Notes under the pieces: generated by a model
The model's input: the letters and a program-made list of their open reading frames with translations, nothing else
What the model was told of the DNA's origin: nothing
Databases searched by the model: none
Shown here: piece by piece, positions 9,428 through 17,445 of the stretch
Position numbering within the stretch: the stretch's first letter is position 1
How the letters are laid out: each line of letters opens with the position of its first letter
NCBI RefSeq assembly: GCF_945956895.1
Contig: NZ_CAMFJF010000032.1
Coordinates: 1 to 40,872, forward strand
From: an uncultured Allobosea sp.
GTDB taxonomy: Bacteria; Pseudomonadota; Alphaproteobacteria; Rhizobiales; Beijerinckiaceae
Length of the DNA stretch: 40,872 nucleotides
Direction of reading: 5' to 3'
Program-made: the position numbers and the translations under genes

Positions 9428-10639
9428 GTGAATTCCGTGAACGGTAGCAACCGCGCCCACGCTTTCGGCCTCGACGAGGAGCAGGACGCCATTCTCGATG
9501 GGGCGGATCGTTACGCTCGTACCGAACTCTACCCGCTGTCGCAGCGCATGGACGATGAAGAATGGTGGCCGGACGAGGCCTTCCGCCGGATCGGAGCCAA
9601 TGGCTTCCTGGGCGCGACGATTCCCGAACAATATGGCGGGGCGGGGCTCGATCTGCTTCAGGCCGGGCTGGTCCTGCAGGGCTTCAGCCGCTGGAACCAT
9701 GCCATGGCGCTCTCGGTCGTCGCGCATGACAATCTCTGCGCCAACAACATCTACCGCAACGGCAATGAGGAGCAGCGGCGCCGGTACCTGCCCGATCTCT
9801 GCTCGGGCAAGACGATCGGCGCGCTCGGCCTGACCGAGCCGGGTGCGGGCTCGGACGCGCTCGGCTCGATGCGCACCACCGCGCGTCGCGACGGCGACCA
9901 CTACATCCTCAACGGCAGCAAGATCTTCATTACCAATGGCCCGGTCGCCGACGTGCTCCTGGTCTACGCCAAGACCGACAAGGAGCGCGGCGCTCACGGC
10001 ATCTCCGCCTTCATCGTCGAGAAGGGGTTTCCTGGCTTCAAGGTGGCGCAGAAGCTCGTCAAGATGGGCTATCGCGGCAGCCAGACCGCGGAGCTGCTGT
10101 TCGAGGATTGCCGCGTTCCCGCCGCCAACCTCGTCGGTGCGGAGAACCAGGGCGTCGCGATCGTGATGAGCGGGCTCGATCTGGAGCGCGCGATGATCTC
10201 GCCGCTTTGCCTCGGCATCGCCGAGCGGGCGCTCGAGCTCTCGATCGACTACGCCAAGACCCGCAAGCAGTTCGGCAAGCCGATCGGCGCCTTCCAGATG
10301 GTCCAGTCGATGCTGGCCGAGATGTATGTGCTGGTCGAGACCATGCGCAGCTTCAGCTATCGCACGCTGGCCGAAGCGGCGCCGCTCGAAGTGGGTGGCG
10401 GCGGGCGCGGCGACATCCACCGCCTGACCGCGGCCTCGGTGATGTATGCGGCGCAGGCCTGTCACGATGTCCTCGACAAGGCCGTGCAGGTCCATGGCGG
10501 CGCCGGCTATATCTGGGAATCGGAGATCAACCGGCTCTTTCGCAGCACCAAGCTGCTCGAGATCGGTGCCGGCACCACCGAGGTGCGCAAGATGATCATC
10601 GCCGGTGAATTGCTGAAGGGGATGGAGCGTCATGGCTGA
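9428..10639 (+). CDS. Acyl-CoA dehydrogenase (isovaleryl-/citronellyl-CoA dehydrogenase type)
   Basis: 403 residues. FAD-dependent dehydrogenase making an alpha,beta-enoyl-CoA. It has the LGLTEPGAGSDA and FITNGPVADV segments, the AKTRKQFGKPIGAFQMVQ core, and the VQVHGGAGYIWESEINRLFR region with the C-terminal IGAGTTEV. A glutamate at GLDLERAMIS (Glu253) matches the catalytic base of isovaleryl-CoA dehydrogenase, which sits elsewhere in medium- and short-chain enzymes. This points to a beta-branched substrate, as for LiuA or AtuD. The GTG start at 9428 is preferred because GGGAGGAG lies just upstream; an ATG at 9383 would add 15 residues and has only a weak ribosome site. It overlaps the SDR gene by eight bases. 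Confidence 0.92.
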   Translation: MNSVNGSNRAHAFGLDEEQDAILDGADRYARTELYPLSQRMDDEEWWPDEAFRRIGANGFLGATIPEQYGGAGLDLLQAGLVLQGFSRWNHAMALSVVAHDNLCANNIYRNGNEEQRRRYLPDLCSGKTIGALGLTEPGAGSDALGSMRTTARRDGDHYILNGSKIFITNGPVADVLLVYAKTDKERGAHGISAFIVEKGFPGFKVAQKLVKMGYRGSQTAELLFEDCRVPAANLVGAENQGVAIVMSGLDLERAMISPLCLGIAERALELSIDYAKTRKQFGKPIGAFQMVQSMLAEMYVLVETMRSFSYRTLAEAAPLEVGGGGRGDIHRLTAASVMYAAQACHDVLDKAVQVHGGAGYIWESEINRLFRSTKLLEIGAGTTEVRKMIIAGELLKGMERHG

Positions 10640-11513
10640 GGCCGACGCCCGCGAACTCGGGCTGGAGGACGCCGATCTCGCCGTGCTGCCGACGGTCTAT
10701 GGGCCGGAGGCCTTCGCCGGCAAGACCGTTCTGATCTCCGGAGGTGCCGGCGGCATCGGCCGCGCCACGGCCTGGCTGCTCGGTCGGCTCGGTGCGCGGG
10801 TGATCATCGCCGGCCGCGACGAGGGCAGGCTGGAGGCGGCGGTCGTGGCGATGTGCGCCGCCGGGCTGGAGGCGGCGGCCAGGACGGTAAACGTCCGCGA
10901 TCCCGCGACGATCGCGGCGCTGCACGACTGGATCGCGGCCGAATTCGGCGGCATCGATATCCTCGTCAACAGCGCCGGCGGCCAGTTCCCGCAGGCGGCG
11001 ATCGATTTCTCGACGAAGGGCTGGAACGCGGTCGTCGACACAAACCTCAACGGCACCTGGTACATGATGCAGGAGGCCGCCCGGCGCTGGCGCGACGCGC
11101 GGCGTCCGGGCAGCATCGTCTCGATCGTGGTGGTGACGCGGCAGGGGCTGCACGGCGTGGCGCACACGGTCGCGGCGCGCGCCGGCGTGGTCGGCCTGAC
11201 CCAGGCGCTGGCGGTGGAGTGGGCGCCGCTCGACATCCGGGTGAACTGCATCGCGCCGGGGGCGATCGAGACGCCGGGCTGGCGGGTCTACGATCCCGAG
11301 CAAATCAAGGCCTATCCGCGCTCCAACCCGATGATGCGGACCGCGACGACCTGGGAGGTGGCGGAGGCATGCGCCTATCTCTGCGGGCCGGCAGCAGCCT
11401 ATGTCACCGGCGAGGTGCTCAATGTCGCCGGCGGGGCGCAGCTCTGGGGCGAGACCTGGACGATCCCGCGCCCGGCCTTCTTCGATGGTCCGGGTCGTCG
11501 GGGCAACGAGTAG
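10632..11513 (+). CDS. SDR-family oxidoreductase with degenerate active site (2,4-dienoyl-CoA reductase-like)
   Basis: 293 residues, classical Rossmann start ISGGAGGIGRATA (nucleotide binding) and LVNSAGG, with NCIAPGAIETPGW after the active site. The usual Ser-Tyr-Lys set is absent: in SIVSIVVVTRQ the serine position is Val167, and the YxxxK motif reads TVAAR (Thr179, Arg183). Peroxisomal-type 2,4-dienoyl-CoA reductases also lack the Tyr but keep the Lys, so this is further from the norm. Atu clusters encode SDRs (AtuB, AtuG). Overlap with the acyl-CoA dehydrogenase indicates co-expression. It may reduce a dienoyl-CoA or may have lost redox catalysis; sequence alone cannot decide. Confidence 0.85.
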   Translation: MAEADARELGLEDADLAVLPTVYGPEAFAGKTVLISGGAGGIGRATAWLLGRLGARVIIAGRDEGRLEAAVVAMCAAGLEAAARTVNVRDPATIAALHDWIAAEFGGIDILVNSAGGQFPQAAIDFSTKGWNAVVDTNLNGTWYMMQEAARRWRDARRPGSIVSIVVVTRQGLHGVAHTVAARAGVVGLTQALAVEWAPLDIRVNCIAPGAIETPGWRVYDPEQIKAYPRSNPMMRTATTWEVAEACAYLCGPAAAYVTGEVLNVAGGAQLWGETWTIPRPAFFDGPGRRGNE

Positions 11514-11522
11514 GCGATGACC

Positions 11523-12257
11523 TCAGCGCGGGAAGCTGGAAGGAGTCTTCGCCGAGGCGATCCCGGTCGTGGCCTCGAGTCGGGCTGCCGCGGCTTCCAG
11601 CCGGGTGATCACGCTCTCCATCGGGGAATTCGGTTCGCTGCCGAGCATCAGGCCGTGATGGACCAGATTGGTGATCGCATCTGCCATCTCGGCGGGATCG
11701 AAATTGCCTTCACCGCGCAGGAAGGCCCAGGTGCGATGCTCGATGCAGCCGAAGACCAGATCGCGCACCAGGCTCGGCGATGCCTCCGGCCTGAGTTCGC
11801 CCGCGGCGATGCCTGCCTTCACCACATCGACGAGGCGATGGGTGTAGGCGCGGTTCAGCTCAAACAGATGCGAACCGCGATAATCGGGTGCCGGGCGGAT
11901 CTCCTGGAACATCAGGCGCGACAGCGCCGGATCGCGGTGGATCGAGGTGAGATGCGTGTAGACGATGAAGCGGATCTGGTTCCAGCTGCCGCGCACTGCG
12001 GCGAACTGCTCGGCATCGTCGCGCAGCATCTCCTCGAACCAGTGCTCGACGACCTTGACCAGCAATTCGCGCTTGTTGGCGAAGAAGCGGTAGATGCTGC
12101 CCTCGACCACGCCGGCGCGCAGCGCGATATCGGTGATCAGCGCATCGTTGTAGCCCTTCTCGACGAAGACCTCCTTGGCCGCGGCCATGATGTCGGAGAT
12201 GCGGCGTTCCGGCGGAAGCCGGTTGACCTGTCGCTTCGCGGCGCTGCGGGGCGGCAT
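11523..12257 (-). CDS. TetR/AcrR-family regulator of the catabolic/transport regulon
   Basis: 244 residues from the ATG at 12257, which has AAGGA six bases upstream. The N-terminal helix-turn-helix is typical (ISDIMAAAKEVFVEKGY, then LITDIALRAGVVEGSIYRFF, ANKRELLV); the C-terminal ~170 residues are a ligand-binding domain with no recognisable sequence signature. TetR proteins of CoA-ester pathways usually release DNA on binding an acyl-CoA. The gene is convergent with the SDR gene and divergent from the flavoprotein gene. Near-identical inverted repeats in the promoters at 9227 and 13573, and a degenerate one at 12366 upstream of this gene, make a local autoregulated repressor likely; that is inference. 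Confidence 0.9.
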   Translation of the reverse strand: MPPRSAAKRQVNRLPPERRISDIMAAAKEVFVEKGYNDALITDIALRAGVVEGSIYRFFANKRELLVKVVEHWFEEMLRDDAEQFAAVRGSWNQIRFIVYTHLTSIHRDPALSRLMFQEIRPAPDYRGSHLFELNRAYTHRLVDVVKAGIAAGELRPEASPSLVRDLVFGCIEHRTWAFLRGEGNFDPAEMADAITNLVHHGLMLGSEPNSPMESVITRLEAAAARLEATTGIASAKTPSSFPR

Positions 12258-12365
12258 GATGATCCTTGTTGACACGAGGCGCGGAAGCGCTCCGGTCGCT
12301 TTCCGGCGTCCGGAGCGCCCGGTCCGGGCGGCGGCGCGTTGGTCTGGCACGCCGGGCTCGACGTT

Positions 12366-12381
12366 AAAAAATACCATTCAT
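12366..12381 (-). promoter_or_regulatory. Degenerate copy of the shared operator, TetR/flavoprotein intergenic region
   Basis: On the minus strand this reads ATGAATGGTATTTTTT, 13 of 16 bases equal to the transporter operator ATGAATTGTATTCATT. The left half-site is intact apart from one base; the right half is decayed. It lies 109 bases upstream of the TetR start and 90 bases upstream of the GTG of the divergent flavoprotein gene, a fitting place for autoregulation. Confidence 0.45.
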
Positions 12382-12470
12382 CATCTGTGCCCTCGAAGCA
12401 AGAGGGCGGTTGCCCGCCGTCTCTTGCCGGATGGGCGCTCGGGCCGGGCTGGCCCTTTGCCTTAGGGGGC

Positions 12471-13439
12471 GTGTCATTGCCATTGCCTGTCGCATTCGCC
12501 GGGCGCCTGCGCGTCCCCGTCATCGCCGCGCCGATGTTCCTGATCTCCGGCCCTGATCTTGTCGTAACCTGTTGCCAAAACGGTGTTATCGGCAGCTTTC
12601 CGGCGCTCAACCGGCGGACCACGGCGGGCTTCGCCGACTGGCTCGACGAGATCGCGGGGCGGCTCGACGGCGCGGGCGATGCTGCGCCGTTCGGCGTCAA
12701 TCTGGTCGTCCATCGCAGCAACCCGCGCCTCGATGCCGATCTTGCCGTCGTGATCGAGCGTAAGGTGCCGCTGGTCATCACCTCGCTCGGCCTCAATCGA
12801 GACCTGATCAAGGCCGTGCAAGGCTATGGCGGCCTCGTCTTCCACGATGTGACGAGCCTCGCTTTTGCGGCAAAGGCGGCCGATGCAGGCGTCGACGGGC
12901 TGATCGCGGTATCGGCCGGGGCCGGTGGTCATGCCGGCCCGCTCAATCCCTTCGCGGCGCTGGCAGATATCCGTCGCATCTTCGATGGTGTGCTCGTGCT
13001 TGGCGGGGCGCTTGGCAACGGTGCGCAGGTCGCGGCTGCCCGCATGGCGGGCGCCGACATGGCCTATCTTGGCACCCGTTTCATGGCGACGCGCGAGAGC
13101 CTGGCGCCCGATGCCTTGCGGGCCATGCTGCTCGACGCTTCCGCAGCGGATATCGTCTACACCCCTGCCATCAGTGGTGTGCACGGCAATTTCCTGCGCC
13201 CCAGCATCGTGGCTGCAGGGCGAGATCCCGACGATGTCAGCAAGCCGGCCGGCTATGATTTCGGCACGACGGAAGCCAAGGCCTGGCGCGACATCTGGGC
13301 GGCGGGGCAGGGCGTCGGCGCGATTGACGATGTACCGGGGGCGGCCGATCTTTGTCGGCGACTGGCGGGTGAGTACGAGGCGGCGTTGGCCGGTGCGGCA
13401 GGCTTGTCCTGTCTTTCTTCCGCCATTCCGGTGAGCTGA
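12471..13439 (+). CDS. Nitronate monooxygenase / 2-nitropropane dioxygenase-like flavoprotein
   Basis: 322 residues, FMN-dependent TIM barrel. Visible family marks are VPVIAAPMFLISGPDLV at the N-terminus, ISAVSAGAGGHAG-like LIAVSAGAGGHAG (phosphate/histidine region), VLGGALGNG and AYLGTRFMATRE near the end. Enzymes of this family oxidise nitronates, but many members are of unknown substrate, and some reduce quinones or enoyl substrates. The GTG at 12471 is chosen because homologues I know start with the same PLP-F-GRL-PVIAAPM segment and AGGGGG is close upstream. An in-frame ATG at 12426 and a GTG at 12339 would only add low-complexity residues. It is divergent from the TetR gene and probably in its regulon. 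Confidence 0.85.
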   Translation: MSLPLPVAFAGRLRVPVIAAPMFLISGPDLVVTCCQNGVIGSFPALNRRTTAGFADWLDEIAGRLDGAGDAAPFGVNLVVHRSNPRLDADLAVVIERKVPLVITSLGLNRDLIKAVQGYGGLVFHDVTSLAFAAKAADAGVDGLIAVSAGAGGHAGPLNPFAALADIRRIFDGVLVLGGALGNGAQVAAARMAGADMAYLGTRFMATRESLAPDALRAMLLDASAADIVYTPAISGVHGNFLRPSIVAAGRDPDDVSKPAGYDFGTTEAKAWRDIWAAGQGVGAIDDVPGAADLCRRLAGEYEAALAGAAGLSCLSSAIPVS

Positions 13440-13659
13440 GTCGAGTTCATTGAGAGGGCGCCAGCCGGGTCGCATCGAGATCTCCGTGCCGAACGACCTC
13501 AGGGGATGTTTCAGGGGCGCCTGTGCGAAAAAGCGCAGTTGGCAACGGTGGCGGAACCCGAGTGCGGAAGAGTTGACAGCAAAAGATGAATTGTATTCAT
13601 TAGCTCTATCGAGCTGACGCCCACATAGATAACAAGCGAGCGCAGCCGGGGAGGACATC
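13440..13659. other. Intergenic region with the transporter-operon promoter
   Basis: Together with the leader ORF region this is a 326-base gap between the flavoprotein and the first ABC ATPase. I see a weak hairpin CTGTGC-GAAAAA-GCGCAG at about 13520-13537, possibly ending the flavoprotein transcript. It is followed by the promoter and operator at 13573-13601. Nothing else here looks like a gene. Confidence 0.5.
13573..13601 (+). promoter_or_regulatory. Promoter and TetR-type operator of the Liv-type transporter operon
   Basis: TTGACA at 13573-13578, 17-base spacer, TTCATT at 13596-13601. A perfect inverted repeat, ATGAAT-TGT-ATTCAT (13586-13600), covers the spacer and -10. The layout (TTGACA, then ATGAATTG six or seven bases later) repeats that at 9227-9255. 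The half-site resembles operators of acyl-CoA-responsive TetR proteins such as Bacillus FadR (TGAAT/ATTCA), from memory. Repression relieved by a pathway CoA ester is inferred. Confidence 0.68.
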
Positions 13660-13773
13660 GTGGGAGAGGACGCCGTTCATCCGGCGGTGCCGCGCACGCG
13701 TCAGGCATCGGCAAATGCTGCGGTAGCAATCATCGTCCGCGGTCTCCCGCTGGCGAGTGCCTCGGATGAATGA
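13660..13773 (+). CDS. Possible 37-residue leader ORF upstream of the first ABC ATPase
   Basis: A GTG at 13660 is preceded by a strong ribosome site (GGGGAGG, five bases before). It opens a 37-codon frame that stops at 13771-13773, eight bases inside the following ATPase gene, whose ATG at 13766 has no visible ribosome site of its own. This arrangement suggests a leader whose translation is coupled to the ATPase. The peptide (starting MGEDAVHPAVPRTR) matches nothing I know. It may equally be chance in GC-rich DNA. Confidence 0.3.
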   Translation: MGEDAVHPAVPRTRQASANAAVAIIVRGLPLASASDE

Positions 13774-14605
13774 AGCTCAATACCGTCCCGTCGCGGATGC
13801 CGCCGGCGCGCCTGTCGCGCTCTCGTGCGCTGGGATCGAGCGCGTTTTCGGGGGGCTGCGCGCACTGAAAGGCGTGTCGCTCGATGTCCGCCAGGGCGAG
13901 ATCCTGGGCCTCGTCGGCCCGAACGGCTCCGGCAAGACCACGATGGTCAACGTGATCACCGGCTTCTACCCGCCCAATGCCGGGCGGGTGAGTCTGTTCG
14001 GTGAGGATATCACCGCGCTGAAGCCGCATCGCGTCGCCGCGCGCGGCGTCGCCCGCACCTTCCAGAACCTTGCGTTGTTCAAGGGCATGAGCGTCCTCGA
14101 CAACATCCTGATCGGCCGCCACACCCACATGAAGCCAAGCGCGCTCGGGGCTCTGTTCTACTGGTGGTGGGCGGAGCGCGAGGAACTGGCGCACCGGCGC
14201 GTCGTCGAAGAGATCATCGAATTCATGCAGCTACAGGACATCCGCGACGAGCCAGTCGAGGTGATCCCGCTCGGCCTGCAGAAGCGCGTCGAGCTGGCGC
14301 GCGCCCTCGTCGCCGAGCCGCGCCTGCTGATCCTCGACGAACCCATGGCCGGCATGAACCAGGAGGAGAAGGAATACATCGCCCGCTTCATCCTCGATGC
14401 GCGCGAAGCCCGCGGCGTCACCACCCTGATCATCGAGCACCACATGGACGTGGTGACCTCGATCTGCGATCGCGTCGTGGTCTTGAGCTATGGCGAGGTG
14501 ATCTCGGAAGGCGAGCCGCAGGCGGCGATCTCGCATCCGAGCGTGGTCAGCGCCTATCTCGGCGAGCGAGCCGCCAAGCGCCACCAGGCCGGGAGCGCGG
14601 CATGA
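13766..14605 (+). CDS. Branched-chain-amino-acid-type ABC transporter ATP-binding protein (LivG-like)
   Basis: 279 residues. Walker [10 protein letters not shown] (about residues 51-59), Walker [13 protein letters not shown] and the H-loop IIEHHMD are present; the signature motif is divergent ([14 protein letters not shown] in place of LSGGQ). It powers import with the two permeases downstream; LivF-type ATPase follows at 19876. Liv-type systems in soil bacteria import branched amino acids, and also aromatic and aliphatic carboxylates. Interleaving with an acyl-CoA synthetase argues for a carboxylate here. ATG at 13766 is used; a GTG three codons earlier is possible. The stop overlaps the synthetase start (ATGA). 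Confidence 0.92.
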   Translation: MNEAQYRPVADAAGAPVALSCAGIERVFGGLRALKGVSLDVRQGEILGLVGPNGSGKTTMVNVITGFYPPNAGRVSLFGEDITALKPHRVAARGVARTFQNLALFKGMSVLDNILIGRHTHMKPSALGALFYWWWAEREELAHRRVVEEIIEFMQLQDIRDEPVEVIPLGLQKRVELARALVAEPRLLILDEPMAGMNQEEKEYIARFILDAREARGVTTLIIEHHMDVVTSICDRVVVLSYGEVISEGEPQAAISHPSVVSAYLGERAAKRHQAGSAA

Positions 14606-16554
14606 CGGTGGCGCACGGCAAGATCAAGGAGGTGGCCCATTGGCCGGTCGCCGCCAATGGCGAGCCGGCGACTTTGATCGCAGCGCTAGCCCGCAACGCA
14701 GCGCAGTTCGGCGATCGGGTCGCCTTCCGGGAGCGCCGCTACGGCATCTGGCAGGAGCAGGCCTGGCGCGAGGTTTTCGCGGAGATCGCCGCCATGGCGG
14801 CCGGGCTGGAAGAGGTTGGGCTGGTCGCTGGCGCCGCCATGACCGTGATCGGCGACAACCGCCCGCGGCTCTATTACGCCATGCTCGCCGCCAACATGCT
14901 GCGGGCCTTCCCGTCGCCGGTTTTTCCCGATGTCCCGCTGCAGGAATTGATCGTTGCGACCCGGCATGGCGCGCCTGCCGTCGGAATCGCAGAGGATCAG
15001 GAGCAGGTCGACAAGCTGCTCGAACTCAGGGCCGCGACCGGACGCGTCGCCACCATCCTCTATGACGACGAGCGCGGGCTCGACGGCTACGATATGCCCG
15101 GGCTGATGTCGCTCGATGCGCTGGTCGCGAAGGGGCGCGAACGGCTAGAGCGCGAGCCCGATCTCGTCCTGCGCTTCGTCGACGGGCCGCAGGCCGACGA
15201 CATCTCAGTGCTGCTGCACTCTTCCGGGACGACAGGCCTGCCCAAAGGCATTCCGCTGCGCCACCGCAACGTCGCTGGCGGCCTGCTCAACGCCGGCGCG
15301 AGCGGCTATTTCCACAAGCACGAGGAGCTTTACGCTTATCTGCCTACCGCCTGGGTCGGTGACTTCGTCTTCACGCTCGGCGCCGGCATGATGATGGCGG
15401 CGACGATCAACATCCCCGAGCGCCAGGAGACCGTGCTGCGCGACCTGCGCGAGGTCTCGCCGACCTTCTATCTCGCTGCGCCGCGCGCCTGGGACCAGAT
15501 GCTGACGCGCGTCCAGGTCGGCATGAAGAACTCGACGCCGTTCAAGCGCTGGCTGTTCGAGACAACGATGGAGCGCGCCGTCGCCTTCGAGCGCAAGCGC
15601 CTGTCCGGCGGTGTGCTGACACCGAAGGAGAAGCTGCTCGACTGGATCGGCAATGCGTTGGTCTACGCGCCGCTGCGAGATCATCTTGGACTGGACCGGG
15701 CTGAGCGCGCCTTCACCGGCGGCGAGGCGCTGGGCGAGGATACTTTCCTGTTCTTCCGGGCGCTCGGCATCCGTCTCAAGCAGTTCTACGGCCAGACCGA
15801 AACCTGCGCACTGACGGCGGCGCAGACCGAAGGGCAGGTCAAGCTCCACACCGTCGGCAAGCCGATGGAGGGCAGCGAGATCCGCATCGACGAGAGCGGC
15901 GAGATCCTGGTGCGCTCCTCCTCGGTCGTCGACGGCTACTATGACGATCCCGAAAGCAGCGCCAAGGCGCTGGTCGAGGGCTGGCTGCACACCGGCGACG
16001 CCGGGCGCATCGACGAGGATGGCGAGCTCATCGTGCTCGGCCGCGTCAGCGAGGTCGTGCGCACGGCTTCCGGCGAGCGCTACATTCCGAACTTCATCGA
16101 GAACCGGCTGAAGTTCAGCCCCTATATCCGCAATGTCGCGGTGATCGGCGCCGGCCAAGACCTGCTCACCGCCATTGTCTGCATCGATTTCGACGCGGTC
16201 GGCCACTGGGCCGAGGAGCGCGGCATTTCCTATACCTCCTATGCCGAGCTCTCGCAGAAGCCGGAGGTCCAAGGGCTCGTCGGGCAGGTGGTCAGGCACG
16301 TCAACGGCACACAGCCGGAAGGCTTGCGCGTACGGCGCTTCGTCAACCTGCACAAGGATTTCGACGCCGACGACGGCGAGATCACCCGCACTCGCAAGCT
16401 GCGCCGCAACGTCATCGAGACCACTTACGCCTCGCTGATCGAGGCGCTCTATGGCGGCGCGACCGAGACCGTGTTCGACGCCACCATCGCCTATGAGAAC
16501 GGGGAGCGCGGCGTGATCCGACGGACACTCAAGATCAGCGAGGTCGTCGCCTGA
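14602..16554 (+). CDS. AMP-dependent acyl-CoA synthetase (long-chain/ACSBG type)
   Basis: 650 residues. It has the P-loop LLHSSGTTGLPKGIPL, the adenylation motif FYGQTETCALT, the hinge and GWLHTGDAGRIDEDGEL block, and the catalytic lysine region GEITRTRKLRR near the C-terminus. It activates a carboxylic acid to its CoA thioester with ATP. Length and the C-terminal layout fit long-chain or bubblegum-type synthetases more than acetate or benzoate ligases. Four-base overlaps on both sides (ATGA with the ATPase; TGATG with the permease) tie it to the transporter, so import and activation are probably coupled. The acid could be an isoprenoid or a long branched chain; this is inferred from the neighbouring island. 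Confidence 0.92.
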   Translation: MTVAHGKIKEVAHWPVAANGEPATLIAALARNAAQFGDRVAFRERRYGIWQEQAWREVFAEIAAMAAGLEEVGLVAGAAMTVIGDNRPRLYYAMLAANMLRAFPSPVFPDVPLQELIVATRHGAPAVGIAEDQEQVDKLLELRAATGRVATILYDDERGLDGYDMPGLMSLDALVAKGRERLEREPDLVLRFVDGPQADDISVLLHSSGTTGLPKGIPLRHRNVAGGLLNAGASGYFHKHEELYAYLPTAWVGDFVFTLGAGMMMAATINIPERQETVLRDLREVSPTFYLAAPRAWDQMLTRVQVGMKNSTPFKRWLFETTMERAVAFERKRLSGGVLTPKEKLLDWIGNALVYAPLRDHLGLDRAERAFTGGEALGEDTFLFFRALGIRLKQFYGQTETCALTAAQTEGQVKLHTVGKPMEGSEIRIDESGEILVRSSSVVDGYYDDPESSAKALVEGWLHTGDAGRIDEDGELIVLGRVSEVVRTASGERYIPNFIENRLKFSPYIRNVAVIGAGQDLLTAIVCIDFDAVGHWAEERGISYTSYAELSQKPEVQGLVGQVVRHVNGTQPEGLRVRRFVNLHKDFDADDGEITRTRKLRRNVIETTYASLIEALYGGATETVFDATIAYENGERGVIRRTLKISEVVA

Positions 16555-17441
16555 TGGACTGGATCCTGCTCGCGGAACTCTCGGCCAACGGCGTTTTCGT
16601 CGGCCTGATGTATGCGCTGGTCTCGCTCGGCATCGTACTGATCTACAAGACATCCGGCACCGCCAATCTCGCCCAGGGCGCCATCGCGATGACCGGCGGC
16701 TATGTCACCTGGGCGCTGGCGACTCTCATTGGCCTGCCGATCTGGCTCGCGATCCCGGCAGCGCTTGTCGCCATGTTCGGCTTCGGCCTGCTGATGGAGC
16801 GCATCGCGCTGCGCCGGATGATCGGCCAGCCGGTGATCATGACGATCATGCTGACGCTCGGCGTCGAGATCATGCTGCGCGGGCTGCTCCCCGGCGTCTT
16901 CGGCGCGGCGGTCAAGCGCCTCGACATCGGCATGCCGCAACAACCGCTCTTCGTCGGCGATCTGCTGATCAACCGCGCCACGCTGATCGGCGGTTCGATC
17001 TCGCTGCTCCTGATCGTGCTCTCGCTGCTCTTCTTTAATTCGCGCTTCGGGGTGGTGATGCGTGCCGTCGCCGACGACCAGACCGCCTCCTGGTCGGTCG
17101 GCATCAGGGTCGAGCGTGCGATCGCCGTTGCCTGGGGCCTCGCCGCCGTCTCCGCCACCGCTGCCGGCGTGCTTTGGGGCAGCACCCAGGGCATCGACTG
17201 GTCTCTCTCGCTCCTGCTGATCAAGGCGCTCGCCATCGCGATCCTCGGCGGGCTCGACTCGATCCCCGGCGTGCTCGTCGCCGGCGTCATCGTCGGCGTG
17301 GCCGAGAGCCTCGCGACCGGTGTGCTCGACCCGCTGGTCGGCGGCGGCTCACGCGACGTGGTCGCGGCCGTGATCATCCTGGTGACGCTCCTGCTCAAGC
17401 CGCACGGCCTGTTCGGCCGCCACCATATCGAGAGGGTCTGA
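16554..17441 (+). CDS. Liv-type ABC transporter permease (LivH-like)
   Basis: 295 residues with about eight hydrophobic segments. Characteristic stretches are GVFVGLMYALVSLGIVLIYKT at the N-terminus (typical LivH opening), GLLMERIALR after the third helix, and AILGGLDSIPGVLVAGVIVG near the C-terminus. It forms half of the inner-membrane channel with the LivM-like protein that starts four bases downstream. Its ATG is embedded in the stop of the synthetase gene. Substrate is set mainly by the binding protein at 18557. Confidence 0.93.
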   Translation: MDWILLAELSANGVFVGLMYALVSLGIVLIYKTSGTANLAQGAIAMTGGYVTWALATLIGLPIWLAIPAALVAMFGFGLLMERIALRRMIGQPVIMTIMLTLGVEIMLRGLLPGVFGAAVKRLDIGMPQQPLFVGDLLINRATLIGGSISLLLIVLSLLFFNSRFGVVMRAVADDQTASWSVGIRVERAIAVAWGLAAVSATAAGVLWGSTQGIDWSLSLLLIKALAIAILGGLDSIPGVLVAGVIVGVAESLATGVLDPLVGGGSRDVVAAVIILVTLLLKPHGLFGRHHIERV

Positions 17442-17445
17442 CGCC

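Noticed and set aside
13511..13729. 72-codon minus-strand frame in the transporter promoter region
   Set aside because: It overlaps the promoter and operator and lacks any recognisable domain or ribosome site.
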